Positions 27,427-37,452 are shown, numbered from the stretch's first letter. The stretch: DNA of 64,000 nucleotides from Bacteroides luti (GCF_900128905.1 NZ_FQTV01000010.1:1-64000); one strand, 5' to 3'. Numbers and translations are program-made. Notes: a model not told the origin generated them from the sequence alone.

Positions 27427-27544
27427 TCTTAAAAGTAGTGGTAGATGAGCAGAAAAGTAGCAGATGTGTAGCAGATAAAAAAAACATCTGCCACCATTGA
27501 AATTGCTATTGATAAAGGATTCTAGCTATATTGGTGGCAGATGT
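27427..27544. repeat. GCAGATG repeat cluster with alternative hairpins
   Basis: The spacer between GH97 and DUF4494 holds GCAGA words at 27449, 27460 and 27471 (11 bp apart) and AAAAGTAG at 27431 and 27453 (22 bp apart). ACATCTGC (27484) can pair with GCAGATGT at 27460, or more strongly with TGGTGGCAGATGT (27532-27544). The stronger hairpin lies 21 bases past the GH97 stop and may act as its terminator. The rest of 27194-27564 holds only the promoter. Confidence 0.5.
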
Positions 27545-27564
27545 AGCAGGTGTTTTTTATTTTT

Positions 27565-29574
27565 CTAATTTATTTTCTCCAGTTTTATTGCAAATCCTCC
27601 TCCGGGAGCTAAATGAATGTTCAAAGTAGAGGAAGCATTAACAACCAATTCTTCTTTCTTGTAATCCCGGCCGGCACGGTGAGCATTTTTTCCATCTTTA
27701 AAAACAGTAGCTTTATAGTCCCCTTTTCCTAAGAAAGAGAAATTAATTGCAAGATCTCTTGGAGTCCAATCAGTTAATCCTCCAACATAGAAATTATTTC
27801 TGGATTGTCTTTGGGTAACAATGTACTCACCGATTTTTCCATCCAATACTTTTGTATCGTCCCATACGGTAGGAACTTTAGCTATAAAGTCCAGGCATTC
27901 AGTTTCGCGCATATAGTTTGATGGATTATCACACAACATATTGAATGGAGATTCCAGAATAACATATAAACCTAGTTGATGGCATCGGGTTCCTTGACTC
28001 ATAGGTTCCGAATTAATAGGAGTATAACATCCTTTTGCTGCATTACGCATGGCTCCCTGGGTATAATCCATTGGTCCGGCTGCCATACGAATAAAAGGTA
28101 TAGTTACATCATACTTTACCATGTTTGTTGTGGCGGGCGACCATTTCAATTGTTCTAGTCCATGAACTCCTTCAAAGTTAAGGACGTTAGGGTAGGTGCG
28201 GTTTAGTCCGGCTGGTTTATACATTCCGTGAAGGTCAAGAATAAGATGATACTTGGCACATGTAGCAGCAGCACGATAGTTAAAGTCTACAATCTCCTGA
28301 TCGTCCCGGTCCATAAAATCTACTTTAAATCCTTTAACTCCAAGTCCAGAATAGTATTTGCACACATTTTCCATATCACGGTTAAAAGCATGATATCCTG
28401 CCCAAAGTATAATACCAACATTCTTTTTTGCTGCATAGTCAACTAGTTCCTTGATATTAATTTCCGGCACAACCTGCATTAAATCACATTTTAGATTAAC
28501 TGCCCATCCTTCGTCAAGAATAACATATTCCAATCTGTTTGCAGAAGCAAAATCAATGTAATATTTATAGGTGTCGTTATTTATTCCAGCTTCGAAATCT
28601 ACATTATATATATTCCAGTCGTTCCACCAGTCCCAGGCTACCTTTCCGGGTTTTACCCATGAATAGTCAGGAACTCTCGAAGGAGCAGCAAGTTTATAAG
28701 TCATATCACTTTCAGCAAATTGCTTATCTTCCGAAGTAATAATTGCTACACGCCAGGGAAACTCGCGTGCACCATTTACCTTAGCTATATAGTTTTCGCG
28801 TTCTTTAACCCTAAATTGCAACATATTATGTCCTCCTTGCTCTGTACGTTTAGGATAAGGAGCAAAGACTCCATTTAAAGAATTACCATCCTGAGCCTTA
28901 TTAAGATAAAGTCCCGGATAACTTTCCAAATCAGCTTCAGTAATACAAACTTTAATACCACTGCCGGCTTCTACTACTAACGGAAGAAACATCAGTCTGT
29001 TACTGTCTAATTTTGATAAATTGTCTGTGGTATAAGTATTTTCGAATGAATTATGGAATTGCTTCTCAAAGTCTTTATAATTACTTACACCATCCAAGCG
29101 AACATAAGGAACTGTTGCCGGACAATCCTTCGTGAAATTATATTTTACCTCTTCGTTCTGAACAGTGAATGGTATTTTCCTATAATTGATAAAACGATAT
29201 GCAACGCCGTCATTATATACCCTGAACTTTATTCCCCAGTCTTTTTTAAACCGAAGAGTCAGTTCATTACAGTTATCATTGATCTGCGCTCTTTTATAGA
29301 ATGGCGAAGTAATTTTCTGATTTATTATTCTTTTTGTGCTTTTATCAAGCTTTGCGTTTTTTCCCCATACTTCTCCTGAATTCAGAGTCATGGATATAGG
29401 AGAAGCTTCAATGACTGTTTGATTATTACTGGTTACCGTATAGGTTATTTTATCTCCAATTGATATGCTTGTTTGTATCTTTCCGTCGGGAGAAGAGACA
29501 GACTGTGTTTTTTGTGCAAAACCTATTTGTGCACAAAGACTACAGAATACAATTATAAGTAATTTCTTATTCAT
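27565..29574 (-). CDS. Glycoside hydrolase family 97, retaining type
   Basis: GH97 enzymes are periplasmic alpha-glucosidases (inverting, SusB-like) or alpha-galactosidases and related exo-enzymes (retaining). The N-terminal beta domain begins after a signal peptide (MNKKLLIIVFCSL, cleavage near GFAQ); the barrel has WDWWNDWNIYNV, YVILDEGWAV and GVKGFKVDFMDRDDQ. D419 in KVDF aligns with the nucleophile of the retaining alpha-galactosidase group, as far as I recall, so I predict a retaining mechanism. I chose the ATG at 29574; an upstream ATG adds six residues and spoils the signal peptide. It is second in an operon with the esterase and probably controlled by the hybrid sensor. Confidence 0.87.
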   Translation of the reverse strand: MNKKLLIIVFCSLCAQIGFAQKTQSVSSPDGKIQTSISIGDKITYTVTSNNQTVIEASPISMTLNSGEVWGKNAKLDKSTKRIINQKITSPFYKRAQINDNCNELTLRFKKDWGIKFRVYNDGVAYRFINYRKIPFTVQNEEVKYNFTKDCPATVPYVRLDGVSNYKDFEKQFHNSFENTYTTDNLSKLDSNRLMFLPLVVEAGSGIKVCITEADLESYPGLYLNKAQDGNSLNGVFAPYPKRTEQGGHNMLQFRVKERENYIAKVNGAREFPWRVAIITSEDKQFAESDMTYKLAAPSRVPDYSWVKPGKVAWDWWNDWNIYNVDFEAGINNDTYKYYIDFASANRLEYVILDEGWAVNLKCDLMQVVPEINIKELVDYAAKKNVGIILWAGYHAFNRDMENVCKYYSGLGVKGFKVDFMDRDDQEIVDFNYRAAATCAKYHLILDLHGMYKPAGLNRTYPNVLNFEGVHGLEQLKWSPATTNMVKYDVTIPFIRMAAGPMDYTQGAMRNAAKGCYTPINSEPMSQGTRCHQLGLYVILESPFNMLCDNPSNYMRETECLDFIAKVPTVWDDTKVLDGKIGEYIVTQRQSRNNFYVGGLTDWTPRDLAINFSFLGKGDYKATVFKDGKNAHRAGRDYKKEELVVNASSTLNIHLAPGGGFAIKLEKIN

Positions 29575-29605
29575 ACTTCTTTTATATAACATATAAATTA
29601 GTGCA

Positions 29606-31021
29606 TTAGTAATTATCTGTCCGGAAAGGTACCATTGGCAGTTCTCTATTGTTATAAAGATTTCCTATCTGGAAGTTACGGAAGCAGTATCTTACAGCTA
29701 CCGGCTCTATTACATTTTCACTGTATACAATAACTATTTTCTTATTTAAGTCTACAGTTGCAATAGCTGGATAGAATACTTTGTCAGCTCCTGCTACTTC
29801 AAATCCATTGATTCCTTTTTCACGACTAAAGCCATCCTGGGTATAATTGAAACTAAGATAAGCTTTACCATCTTTTACTTCCATTGATTTATATTCCGGA
29901 CCATTACATGCAACGGTGTTATAGCCATAAGTCTTATTTAAAGCCATATAGCAAAGACGTTTCCCTACCAAAGTTTTATTTTTTGGATGTATATTGGCTG
30001 CTTCATATTCTTCAACCAAATCATTTGTGGAAATCATTCCACTATTAGGAATTAAAGATTGTGCTTTATATTGAGCTTCCCTTAAATAAGCTCCAGATTC
30101 TCCTTCGCCATATTGGAAAGGGGCAATTTCAACGAAATAGAAAGGTAGATTGCCTAGTCCCCAATTTTTACGCCATAATTCTACCATATTTGCTAATCTT
30201 TGCGCATAAGTATCTTGGTTTCCCACATTCGATTCACCTTGATACCACAAGAATCCTTTAATTGTATAATTAGTTAATGGTTTAAGCATACCATTATACA
30301 TAAGCAATGGTCTTAAATAATCACGAACATTGTTTATACCTTCCTTAGATAAATCAATATCCTTATATGTTTCAAGAATTTCCTTGTTAGTCCAGCTTTC
30401 TACCCTTGAACCTCCCCAGCTACAATTAATAACACCAACCGGAACATCAAGAGCACGATTCAGTGAAGTGGCAAAATGATAAGCGGTTGCACTGAACAAG
30501 GCTGCGGTTTCCGGATTACAAACCTGCCATTTACCTGGACAAGAAGTTTGTGGTGTGAAGCTTGGAGTTTTGGGTACTGTTGCGAATCTGATTCCTTTAT
30601 TTTGTCCGGCATTAGCAATTGTTTCGTTTGCGTTCATTATTGGACAATTCCAGAAGCCGTTTAGTGGCATTTCCATATTTGATTGTCCGGAACAAAACCA
30701 TACTTCACCGATTAATATATTTTTTAGTGTAACACTCTCACCATCTGAAATTGATATTTCTCTGCTGTCATAACTACCCTTTGGAGTTGATACCCACAAT
30801 AGCCACTTACCATCTTTATCAGATTGAGTTTGAACACTGTTTTTGCTCCAGGATACTTTAACAGATATTATTTTATTTGGAGTTGATTCTCCCCAGAGTT
30901 TTACTTTAGTGTTTTGTTGCAATACCATGTTATCGCCTATAATCTCTGGCAATTTTACTTTCGCATTTACTCCCATAGCCAGAAGAGTAAACAGAACCAG
31001 GAAACTTAATTTGTTTTTCAT
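29606..31021 (-). CDS. Sialate O-acetylesterase family protein (SASA), secreted
   Basis: This is an SGNH-type esterase predicted to remove acetyl groups from glycans. A signal peptide (cleavage near VNAK) precedes an N-terminal beta domain; the catalytic serine is S114 in CSGQSNMEM, an oxyanion segment is FLWYQGESNVGN, and the distal AANIHPKNKTLVGKRL carries the catalytic His. The length of 471 residues is normal. It starts the operon with GH97, 31 bases ahead of it. Homologues act on sialic acid or on acetylated xylan and pectin; the context with GH97 and no sialidase favours a plant glycan, by inference. Confidence 0.88.
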   Translation of the reverse strand: MKNKLSFLVLFTLLAMGVNAKVKLPEIIGDNMVLQQNTKVKLWGESTPNKIISVKVSWSKNSVQTQSDKDGKWLLWVSTPKGSYDSREISISDGESVTLKNILIGEVWFCSGQSNMEMPLNGFWNCPIMNANETIANAGQNKGIRFATVPKTPSFTPQTSCPGKWQVCNPETAALFSATAYHFATSLNRALDVPVGVINCSWGGSRVESWTNKEILETYKDIDLSKEGINNVRDYLRPLLMYNGMLKPLTNYTIKGFLWYQGESNVGNQDTYAQRLANMVELWRKNWGLGNLPFYFVEIAPFQYGEGESGAYLREAQYKAQSLIPNSGMISTNDLVEEYEAANIHPKNKTLVGKRLCYMALNKTYGYNTVACNGPEYKSMEVKDGKAYLSFNYTQDGFSREKGINGFEVAGADKVFYPAIATVDLNKKIVIVYSENVIEPVAVRYCFRNFQIGNLYNNRELPMVPFRTDNY

Positions 31022-31418
31022 TGTGTAATTTATAGTTTTAAAAGTTATTTATTTTGTTTTTCTATTTTTGAAGTTAAACCAGCTTTACTGTTCGTAGTTG
31101 TTGCCTGATAGTAAAAAACCAGAAATTGTAGATAAGAATACTTCTCACGATAAACGTAAACGTTGGTTTCATAATATAAAAGTTATAATAAACCATTTTT
31201 TTATTCAGGAGCCGAAAATACAGAAAATAAATGAGAACACTATTGCAGATGTTAAAATTGTATTATAAAAAATCAATAAAGTATAGATTCTTATGTTTAG
31301 ATAATTTAGTCTGGTAAAATGTGGGTAAAGATTCTGCATTTCGAGAATTTATTTTTTGATAAACCGAGTTTTTTTACGAGTTTTGTGAACTGTTAATCAC
31401 TGATAACCCAGTTCTTTT
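31022..31418. promoter_or_regulatory. Divergent intergenic region, esterase operon and hybrid sensor
   Basis: About 400 bases between two divergent genes must hold both promoters and probably the sensor's binding site. No full TAnnTTTG box is visible in either direction; the nearest is TATTTTCG on the minus strand (31215-31222). Weak promoters of this kind fit activator-dependent transcription. Confidence 0.4.
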
Positions 31419-34400
31419 ATGAAAAAGCACTTATATCTATACTTTTTTCTTCTTATTCTATTTCCTTCTTTTGCTTTTGCCCAAGGCAAATTTATGTTTA
31501 AACATCTGGAAGTAAGTAATGGGCTTTCTCACAGTCAGGTTAATTATATCTATAAAGATAGCAGAGGATTTATGTGGTTTGGTACTGTTTCCGGACTAAA
31601 TCGTTATGATGGATATTCCTATAAACTATTTCAGCACAACCAGCAGGATACTACTTCTATAATAGATAACTATATATCCAATATTCAGGAAGATGCTGAT
31701 GCAAATCTATGGATTAATACAGGCTCCGGTTATGTAATTTATGACTCAAGAAAAGAACGATTCAAAAGAAATGTTGCTAATGAATTAAGGAAGTTGGGTA
31801 TTCAGCGGAACGTGGAATCAATCTTTATTGATAAGCAGAAAAATTTGTTGTGTTATGTAAGAGGATTGGGAGTTTATCAATATCAGAGTGCATCTAAGAA
31901 ACTGCTTTTATTTGCACAAGATGGTCGGGCTGGCAACTTGAGTAGAGGTATTATTACTGATATTCGTGAAGGTAAAGCTTACTATGTAATAATGTTCCAA
32001 TCGGGACTGATGGAATGCATAAACAAAAGAACGGGAAAGATTCTTAGAAAAGAAAACTATATTCCTGCAAACTTTGGTATAAATACTAATAAATTTTTTG
32101 TTTATGTTGATTCTGATAACGATTGTTGGGTGTATACTGAAGGTAGTTATGGTTTGTGGCTTTATCATGCAAATACCAGAAGCTGGGAATATATCAGTAA
32201 TATGCCAACCAAATCGGTATATACGCTTTCCAGTAATGTGGTTAAAGATATAGCACAGGATGCTAACGGAAATGTATGGATTGGAACTGACCATGGTGGA
32301 ATTGATGTTATAAACAAGAAAAAGGGACAGGTAATTAATCTAGTGAATGATCCTACTGACGAACGAAGTATTTCTCACAATACTATAAATTGTATTTATA
32401 GAGATAATACCAATATTATTTGGGTAGGGACTTATAAAAAGGGGATATCTTATTATAGTGAGAGTATCTTTAAGTTTGAAGTAGATCACATGTCTTATTA
32501 TGCTAATCAGAAAAACTTTAATAATGATGCTACTATTTTGGCCGAAGATACTAAAGGAAACTTATGGATTGGTACTAATGGGGCAGGGGTAATATGCTAT
32601 AATAAGTCCACTGGAATGCGGCAACTCTATCAACATATACCCGGACAAGAGTCATCTTTAGCGGGAAATATAATTGTTAGCCTTTGTGCATCGCGAGATG
32701 GAAAGGTTTGGATTGGGACCTATCTGGGGGGAATGGACTGTTTTGATGGCAGTCGTTTTATTCATTACAAACATAATCCGAATAATCCTAATTCTTTGGC
32801 TAATAATAATATCTGGTCTATTGTAGAGGATAATGAAGGATATATATGGATTGGCACGCTGGGAAATGGTCTTCAGCGACTGAATCCTAAAACCGGACAG
32901 TTTCTTACTTTTAATAATAGGAAGGCACAACTACTTACTTCCGAATATATATCTTCTCTTTGCCTTGGACGTGATGATATGCTTTATATAGGAACTGCTA
33001 TTGGTGTAACCACCTACAATATAAGAACTGGTGTTTTTGAACGATTTACAACCAATAAACGAGGCGATCAGCCTCTCTCTACTAATAATGTGAATCAGTT
33101 GTATGTAGATAGTCGCGGACTTTTATGGGTGGATACTCGTGAAGGGTTAAATATCTTTGATCGTAAAAATGATAAGATAACTGCTCTATTTAAGACAAAC
33201 GGACTTCCTGACAATGTGATTACGGGAGTTATTGAAGATACTAATAAAAATATGTGGGTTACAACTTCCAATGGGGTTTCAAATATTATAGTTGCTACAA
33301 ACCCTAAGACTGGTGATTATTCGTATACCTTCTATAATTATGATGAACGTGATGGTCTGCAAAGTAGTGAGTTTAATATGCGTTCTATACTCCGATCTTC
33401 CCGTGGAGAAATCCTGATGGGAGGAATTCGGGGGTATAACATTTTTAATCCCGAGATTATAAAATATAACAGAACTTTACCCAAGGTAGTTTTTACCGAC
33501 CTGCAACTGTTTAACAATAGCGTGAAAGTTGATTCTGTTTATGACGGAAATTTAATTCTTAAAGAAGGCCTAAACTGGACAAAAGAAATTAAACTGAAAT
33601 ATCGCCAGAATGTTTTTTCTGTTGAGTTTTCATCTATGAATTATGTTTTGCCCGAGAAGACAAAATATGCCTATAAACTTGAAGGTTTTAACCAGGACTG
33701 GTTGATAGCTGACGAGAATGTTCATAAAATAACCTATACCAATCTTGCCCCCGGAACTTATACTTTAATGGTGAAGGCTGCAAATAGCGACGGATTCTGG
33801 AATGAGAGTGCAGCTTCACTTAAAATAGTAATAGAACCTCCTTTCTGGCGTTCCGGATTTGCTTATCTGTTTTATATCCTTATTATTATAAGTCTGCTGG
33901 TTCGTGCTAGAATTATGATTCTTACACGTGAACGAAATCGTTATAAATTAGAGCAAATAGAACTTGAAGCTAAACGTAATCACGAGATTGACGATATGAA
34001 GTTACGCTTTTTCACTAATATAAGTCATGAATTACGTACTCCGCTTACTTTAATTATCTCTCCATTGGAAAATGTAATTAAAGTAATAAACAACGATGAG
34101 CAGAAGCAAAAGCTCGAGATGGTGCATCGTAATGCAATCCGCTTACTTCACCTTGTAAATCAACTCATAGATTTCCGTAGATTAGATGTTCAGGGACATC
34201 AGGTAAACCTTTCGTATGGTGATATTGTAGCCTATATAAAAAGTGTATCCTCTACTTTTGCCGAACTTTCGGAAAAGAAAAATATCCGGCTAACCTTCTA
34301 TTCTGCTATAAACGAATTGCGTATGGAATTTGATGAGGATAAGATGGGAAAAATTATGATGAATTTACTATCCAATGCATTTAAGTTCACAAACGAAGGA

Positions 34401-35573
34401 GGTCGCGTGGAAGTACATCTTGATTTGTTACCAGCTTCGGGAGACGGTCAGCCGGAATTGTTGGAAATTCGTGTGGCAGATACAGGTATTGGCATCAACG
34501 ATGATGAAAAAGAAAAAATATTTGATCGCTTTTATCAGGTGAAACAAACTGATGAACACAAGTTTGGTGGTAGTGGAATAGGTCTTAATATGGTTAAAGA
34601 GTTTGTTCTATTGCATAAAGGAACTGTAGAAGTACACAACAATACCGGAAAAGGAAGCATCTTTGTTATTACCATACCTGTAAATCGAAAAATGGAGGAA
34701 GAAAAGAAAGTTACAATAACAGAAGGAAAAGTAGCTGTTCTTACCGAAAAGCAGGAAGACTTGACTGATATGCAGGAAGTGCATGAAGAAGTTCCGGTTC
34801 GGTCGACAATACTTGTGGTTGATGATAATGATGACTTCCGTACCTTTATGAAGGATAGTCTCAAAGGAGAGTTTATTGTTCAGGAAGCTGCAAATGGAAA
34901 AGAGGCATGGGAGTCAATACTGGATTCTCTACCAGACATGATTATTAGTGATGTGATGATGCCCGAAATGGATGGATGCGAGCTTTGTCGCCTGGTAAAG
35001 AGCGATCTGCGTACTTCGCATATTCCATTGATTCTTCTTACTGCACGAACTGCCGAAGAGCATAAGCTTGAAGGATTGGAAACCGGTGCGGATGATTACA
35101 TTACTAAGCCGTTCAATTTTGATATCCTGATGCTCAGAATCCGTAAACTTATGGAAAGGAGAGAGGCTGCCCGGGAAGCTTTCCGTCAGCAAATAGAAGT
35201 TAAGCCCAGCGATATTACAATTACTTCTTTAGATGAAAAGCTAATTCAGAAAGCTATCAAGTATGTAGAAGATAATATAAGCAGTAGTGAGCTTTCGGTT
35301 GAGGAATTGAGCAAATCTTTAGGTATGAGCCGAGTGCACTTATACAAAAAGCTGCTTTCAATAACGGGAAAGACTCCTATTGAATTTATTCGTACCATAC
35401 GCTTGAAGAGGGCTGCTCAGTTACTCCGTGAGAGTCAGTTAAACATTTCAGAAGTTGCTTATCAGGTAGGATTTAATAACCCTAAGTATTTCAGTAAATA
35501 CTTCAAAGAAGAATTTGGAATGTTGCCTTCAACCTATCAGGATAAAAAAGATAAAGATGAAGCAGAAATGTAA
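31419..35573 (+). CDS. Hybrid two-component system sensor-regulator (HTCS)
   Basis: All parts of a phosphorelay are in one 1384-residue chain. In order: signal peptide (1-22); reg_prop beta-propeller sensor (about 25-700) with repeated GFMWFGTVSGLNRYDG and NLWIGTNGAGV strands; Y_Y_Y domain (about 715-800); a membrane segment (about 805-830, FAYLFYILIIISLLV); HisKA with phospho-His H870 in NISHELRTPLTLI; HATPase with DTGIGINDDEKEKIF and GSGIGLNMVKE; receiver with phospho-Asp D1178 in IISDVMMPEMDG; and an AraC-type DNA-binding domain (about 1280-1375). HTCSs bind a specific oligosaccharide in the periplasm and activate the matching locus. The divergent esterase-GH97 operon is the likely target. 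Confidence 0.96.
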   Translation: MKKHLYLYFFLLILFPSFAFAQGKFMFKHLEVSNGLSHSQVNYIYKDSRGFMWFGTVSGLNRYDGYSYKLFQHNQQDTTSIIDNYISNIQEDADANLWINTGSGYVIYDSRKERFKRNVANELRKLGIQRNVESIFIDKQKNLLCYVRGLGVYQYQSASKKLLLFAQDGRAGNLSRGIITDIREGKAYYVIMFQSGLMECINKRTGKILRKENYIPANFGINTNKFFVYVDSDNDCWVYTEGSYGLWLYHANTRSWEYISNMPTKSVYTLSSNVVKDIAQDANGNVWIGTDHGGIDVINKKKGQVINLVNDPTDERSISHNTINCIYRDNTNIIWVGTYKKGISYYSESIFKFEVDHMSYYANQKNFNNDATILAEDTKGNLWIGTNGAGVICYNKSTGMRQLYQHIPGQESSLAGNIIVSLCASRDGKVWIGTYLGGMDCFDGSRFIHYKHNPNNPNSLANNNIWSIVEDNEGYIWIGTLGNGLQRLNPKTGQFLTFNNRKAQLLTSEYISSLCLGRDDMLYIGTAIGVTTYNIRTGVFERFTTNKRGDQPLSTNNVNQLYVDSRGLLWVDTREGLNIFDRKNDKITALFKTNGLPDNVITGVIEDTNKNMWVTTSNGVSNIIVATNPKTGDYSYTFYNYDERDGLQSSEFNMRSILRSSRGEILMGGIRGYNIFNPEIIKYNRTLPKVVFTDLQLFNNSVKVDSVYDGNLILKEGLNWTKEIKLKYRQNVFSVEFSSMNYVLPEKTKYAYKLEGFNQDWLIADENVHKITYTNLAPGTYTLMVKAANSDGFWNESAASLKIVIEPPFWRSGFAYLFYILIIISLLVRARIMILTRERNRYKLEQIELEAKRNHEIDDMKLRFFTNISHELRTPLTLIISPLENVIKVINNDEQKQKLEMVHRNAIRLLHLVNQLIDFRRLDVQGHQVNLSYGDIVAYIKSVSSTFAELSEKKNIRLTFYSAINELRMEFDEDKMGKIMMNLLSNAFKFTNEGGRVEVHLDLLPASGDGQPELLEIRVADTGIGINDDEKEKIFDRFYQVKQTDEHKFGGSGIGLNMVKEFVLLHKGTVEVHNNTGKGSIFVITIPVNRKMEEEKKVTITEGKVAVLTEKQEDLTDMQEVHEEVPVRSTILVVDDNDDFRTFMKDSLKGEFIVQEAANGKEAWESILDSLPDMIISDVMMPEMDGCELCRLVKSDLRTSHIPLILLTARTAEEHKLEGLETGADDYITKPFNFDILMLRIRKLMERREAAREAFRQQIEVKPSDITITSLDEKLIQKAIKYVEDNISSSELSVEELSKSLGMSRVHLYKKLLSITGKTPIEFIRTIRLKRAAQLLRESQLNISEVAYQVGFNNPKYFSKYFKEEFGMLPSTYQDKKDKDEAEM

Positions 35574-35598
35574 GTAACGAACTTGTTACTTACTTTTT
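35570..35598. terminator. Bidirectional terminator overlapping two stop codons
   Basis: GTAAGTAAC (35570-35578) pairs with GTTACTTAC (35585-35593) and is followed by Ts. The left arm contains the sensor's TAA and the right arm contains the stop of the convergent phosphoesterase gene. Confidence 0.75.
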
Positions 35599-36758
35599 AG
35601 AGTAATTACAGATATTTCGGGCCATGCACCAAAACGGAAAGGTATTCCAAGGAATCCTAATCCCACGTTTACATACAGAGATCTGTTGCCTTGTGTATAT
35701 AAACCTCTCCATTGTGAACTAAAAAGTGAGGCTAAAGAATGATTCCCGAGTGCAAATTGCATACCATGAGTATGTCCGGAAAGCATTAAAGCAACATCGC
35801 TTTCCGGTAATACTTTCTTTTTCCAGTGAGAGGGATTGTGGCTGAGTAATAATTTGAATGGAATTTCTTCTGCACCGATAAGCGCTTTCTTTAAATCGCC
35901 CTTACCAGTAAAAGGAGGTGCTCCCCAGTTTTCTACGCCAACCAAGGCTATACTGTCACCTTTGTGATGAAGAATACGGTGCTCATTATTAAGTAAAACC
36001 CATCCCATCTTAGCTTCTTTTTGTTTAAGAGAAATAAGATTATCAGCTTGTTCTTTAGGATTATTCCAACGATAGTATGGCCCGTAATCGTGATTGCCAA
36101 GAATAGAAAATACTCCGTCTTTTGCTTTTAATTTGCTTAGAATATCTTCATAATTATTAAGTTCGCTGGCTTTGTTGTTTATTAAATCTCCGGTAAACAC
36201 AATTAAATCAGGTTGCTGTGCATTTACCAATTCTACAGCTTCCTGCAGTGCTTTTCCATTTCCTACCCAGCTTCCGATATGAATATCCGACAGTTGCACT
36301 ATTTTGTATCCATCGAATCCTTTAGGAAGTAACGATGACTGGTATGTTAATGGCTTAATTTCGAATTTTGTTTTGCCCCAAAATGAGCCATAAATAAGTA
36401 TTGCTACCCAAATTACAGCCGAAGTAATTCCGGCGTATGTAAATGTAGAAAAAGAACGTTTAAAGATAAAGCCCAAAGGAAGATCAAATATTGAGATAAG
36501 CATAAATGAAAGCTTGGGCACGGTAAAAAGAAAATATGACATAATAAACCAGCTTACAAGTCGGTTTCGTTCAATTATAAAGTCGTGATTAGCAAAGAGA
36601 AACAGATAGATTATACCTGCCAATAATAATAGTGAAGGCAGAAAATAAAGATACTTAATAAGAGCATTGGTTTGAAAATTAGATATATAAACCTTATAGA
36701 TAAATATATCTGGTAGGATAAGCACCAATAACAGGAATAAAAAGACTTTCTGCATCAT
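35586..36758 (-). CDS. Membrane-anchored metallophosphoesterase
   Basis: The first 150 or so residues hold about four hydrophobic helices; the calcineurin-like domain follows with the full set of metal motifs: QLSDIHIGSW, FTGDLINNK, ILGNHDYGP, LLSHNPSHW and LSGHTHGMQF. Such proteins (YaeI/YkuE-like) hydrolyse phosphate esters, sometimes of lipids such as UDP-diacylglucosamine. The length of 390 residues fits. Two ATGs (36758, 36755) are possible. It converges on the sensor gene with only 12 bases between. Confidence 0.87.
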   Translation of the reverse strand: MMQKVFLFLLLVLILPDIFIYKVYISNFQTNALIKYLYFLPSLLLLAGIIYLFLFANHDFIIERNRLVSWFIMSYFLFTVPKLSFMLISIFDLPLGFIFKRSFSTFTYAGITSAVIWVAILIYGSFWGKTKFEIKPLTYQSSLLPKGFDGYKIVQLSDIHIGSWVGNGKALQEAVELVNAQQPDLIVFTGDLINNKASELNNYEDILSKLKAKDGVFSILGNHDYGPYYRWNNPKEQADNLISLKQKEAKMGWVLLNNEHRILHHKGDSIALVGVENWGAPPFTGKGDLKKALIGAEEIPFKLLLSHNPSHWKKKVLPESDVALMLSGHTHGMQFALGNHSLASLFSSQWRGLYTQGNRSLYVNVGLGFLGIPFRFGAWPEISVITLKSK

Positions 36759-36775
36759 ATTCTTTGTGGGCTTTT

Positions 36776-36814
36776 AAAAGTCTTTCCTGCTTGTAAGCAG
36801 GAAAGACTTTTTTT
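36776..36814 (-). terminator. Terminator of the sigma-factor operon
   Basis: A 17-base arm (36776-36792) pairs perfectly with 36795-36811 around a two-base loop and ends in a T-run on either strand. It lies 25 bases past the stop of the membrane-protein gene. Confidence 0.9.
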
Positions 36815-36839
36815 GAGAGTTGTTAGTAAAGTAATGTAA

Positions 36840-37442
36840 TTAATCTTGTTCTAGTTCTCTCAACTCAGCAAGATTCCGTTTAATATCTTTCAATTTATCG
36901 TAAAATAATTTTTTTATAACCCAAATAGCTGCAATGCAACCAATAATCCATACTCCGAGAAATACTAATATGGTAACTAGATTCAGCGCAAGCAGATTAA
37001 GGCAGAATGCCTGCATTAAAAAAGCTGATAAGAAAAAGAGAGCTGCCACAAAACATTCAATGATAAAATTCCGGTGATAGGCAGTAACCTTTTTTACAAT
37101 GGTTACTAGTGGCATTTTTTCTATATCAATACTTTTTAGATACATATATCCTAAGCTATCCCATATCATACCAAAGCAAAGCATTCCCCATATAAAAATC
37201 CATAAACAGTATTCTTTATTGTTATGATCTGCTGTCAGTAAATAATAACTTAAACCAATAATTGCAAGAAAGCCTACTATCAGAGTCGCTTTTGAGTACA
37301 TTAGCATTTTCTTCATCGAGCTATGCGTTTGCTTTGTTCGTTCGTTGATTAGTTTGCTTAATGTTTGCTCATCTAATATTTCTTTCTTTTTTAGTCGGTT
37401 ATCCAGTATATCCCACGACTTTTTCAATTCATCAAGTTCCAT
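36840..37442 (-). CDS. Four-helix membrane protein, putative sigma-factor partner
   Basis: The 200-residue protein begins with a charged cytosolic helix (MELDELKKSWDILDNRLKKK, residues 1-45) and then has four predicted membrane helices (about 48-68, 77-96, 117-140, 144-172), ending in a charged tail. I do not recognise the family. It follows the ECF sigma gene by 10 bases. A cytosolic N-terminal helix with a membrane part suits an anti-sigma factor, but no zinc-type anti-sigma motif is present. Function is inference from context. Confidence 0.6.
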   Translation of the reverse strand: MELDELKKSWDILDNRLKKKEILDEQTLSKLINERTKQTHSSMKKMLMYSKATLIVGFLAIIGLSYYLLTADHNNKEYCLWIFIWGMLCFGMIWDSLGYMYLKSIDIEKMPLVTIVKKVTAYHRNFIIECFVAALFFLSAFLMQAFCLNLLALNLVTILVFLGVWIIGCIAAIWVIKKLFYDKLKDIKRNLAELRELEQD

Positions 37443-37452
37443 TGTTCAATAT

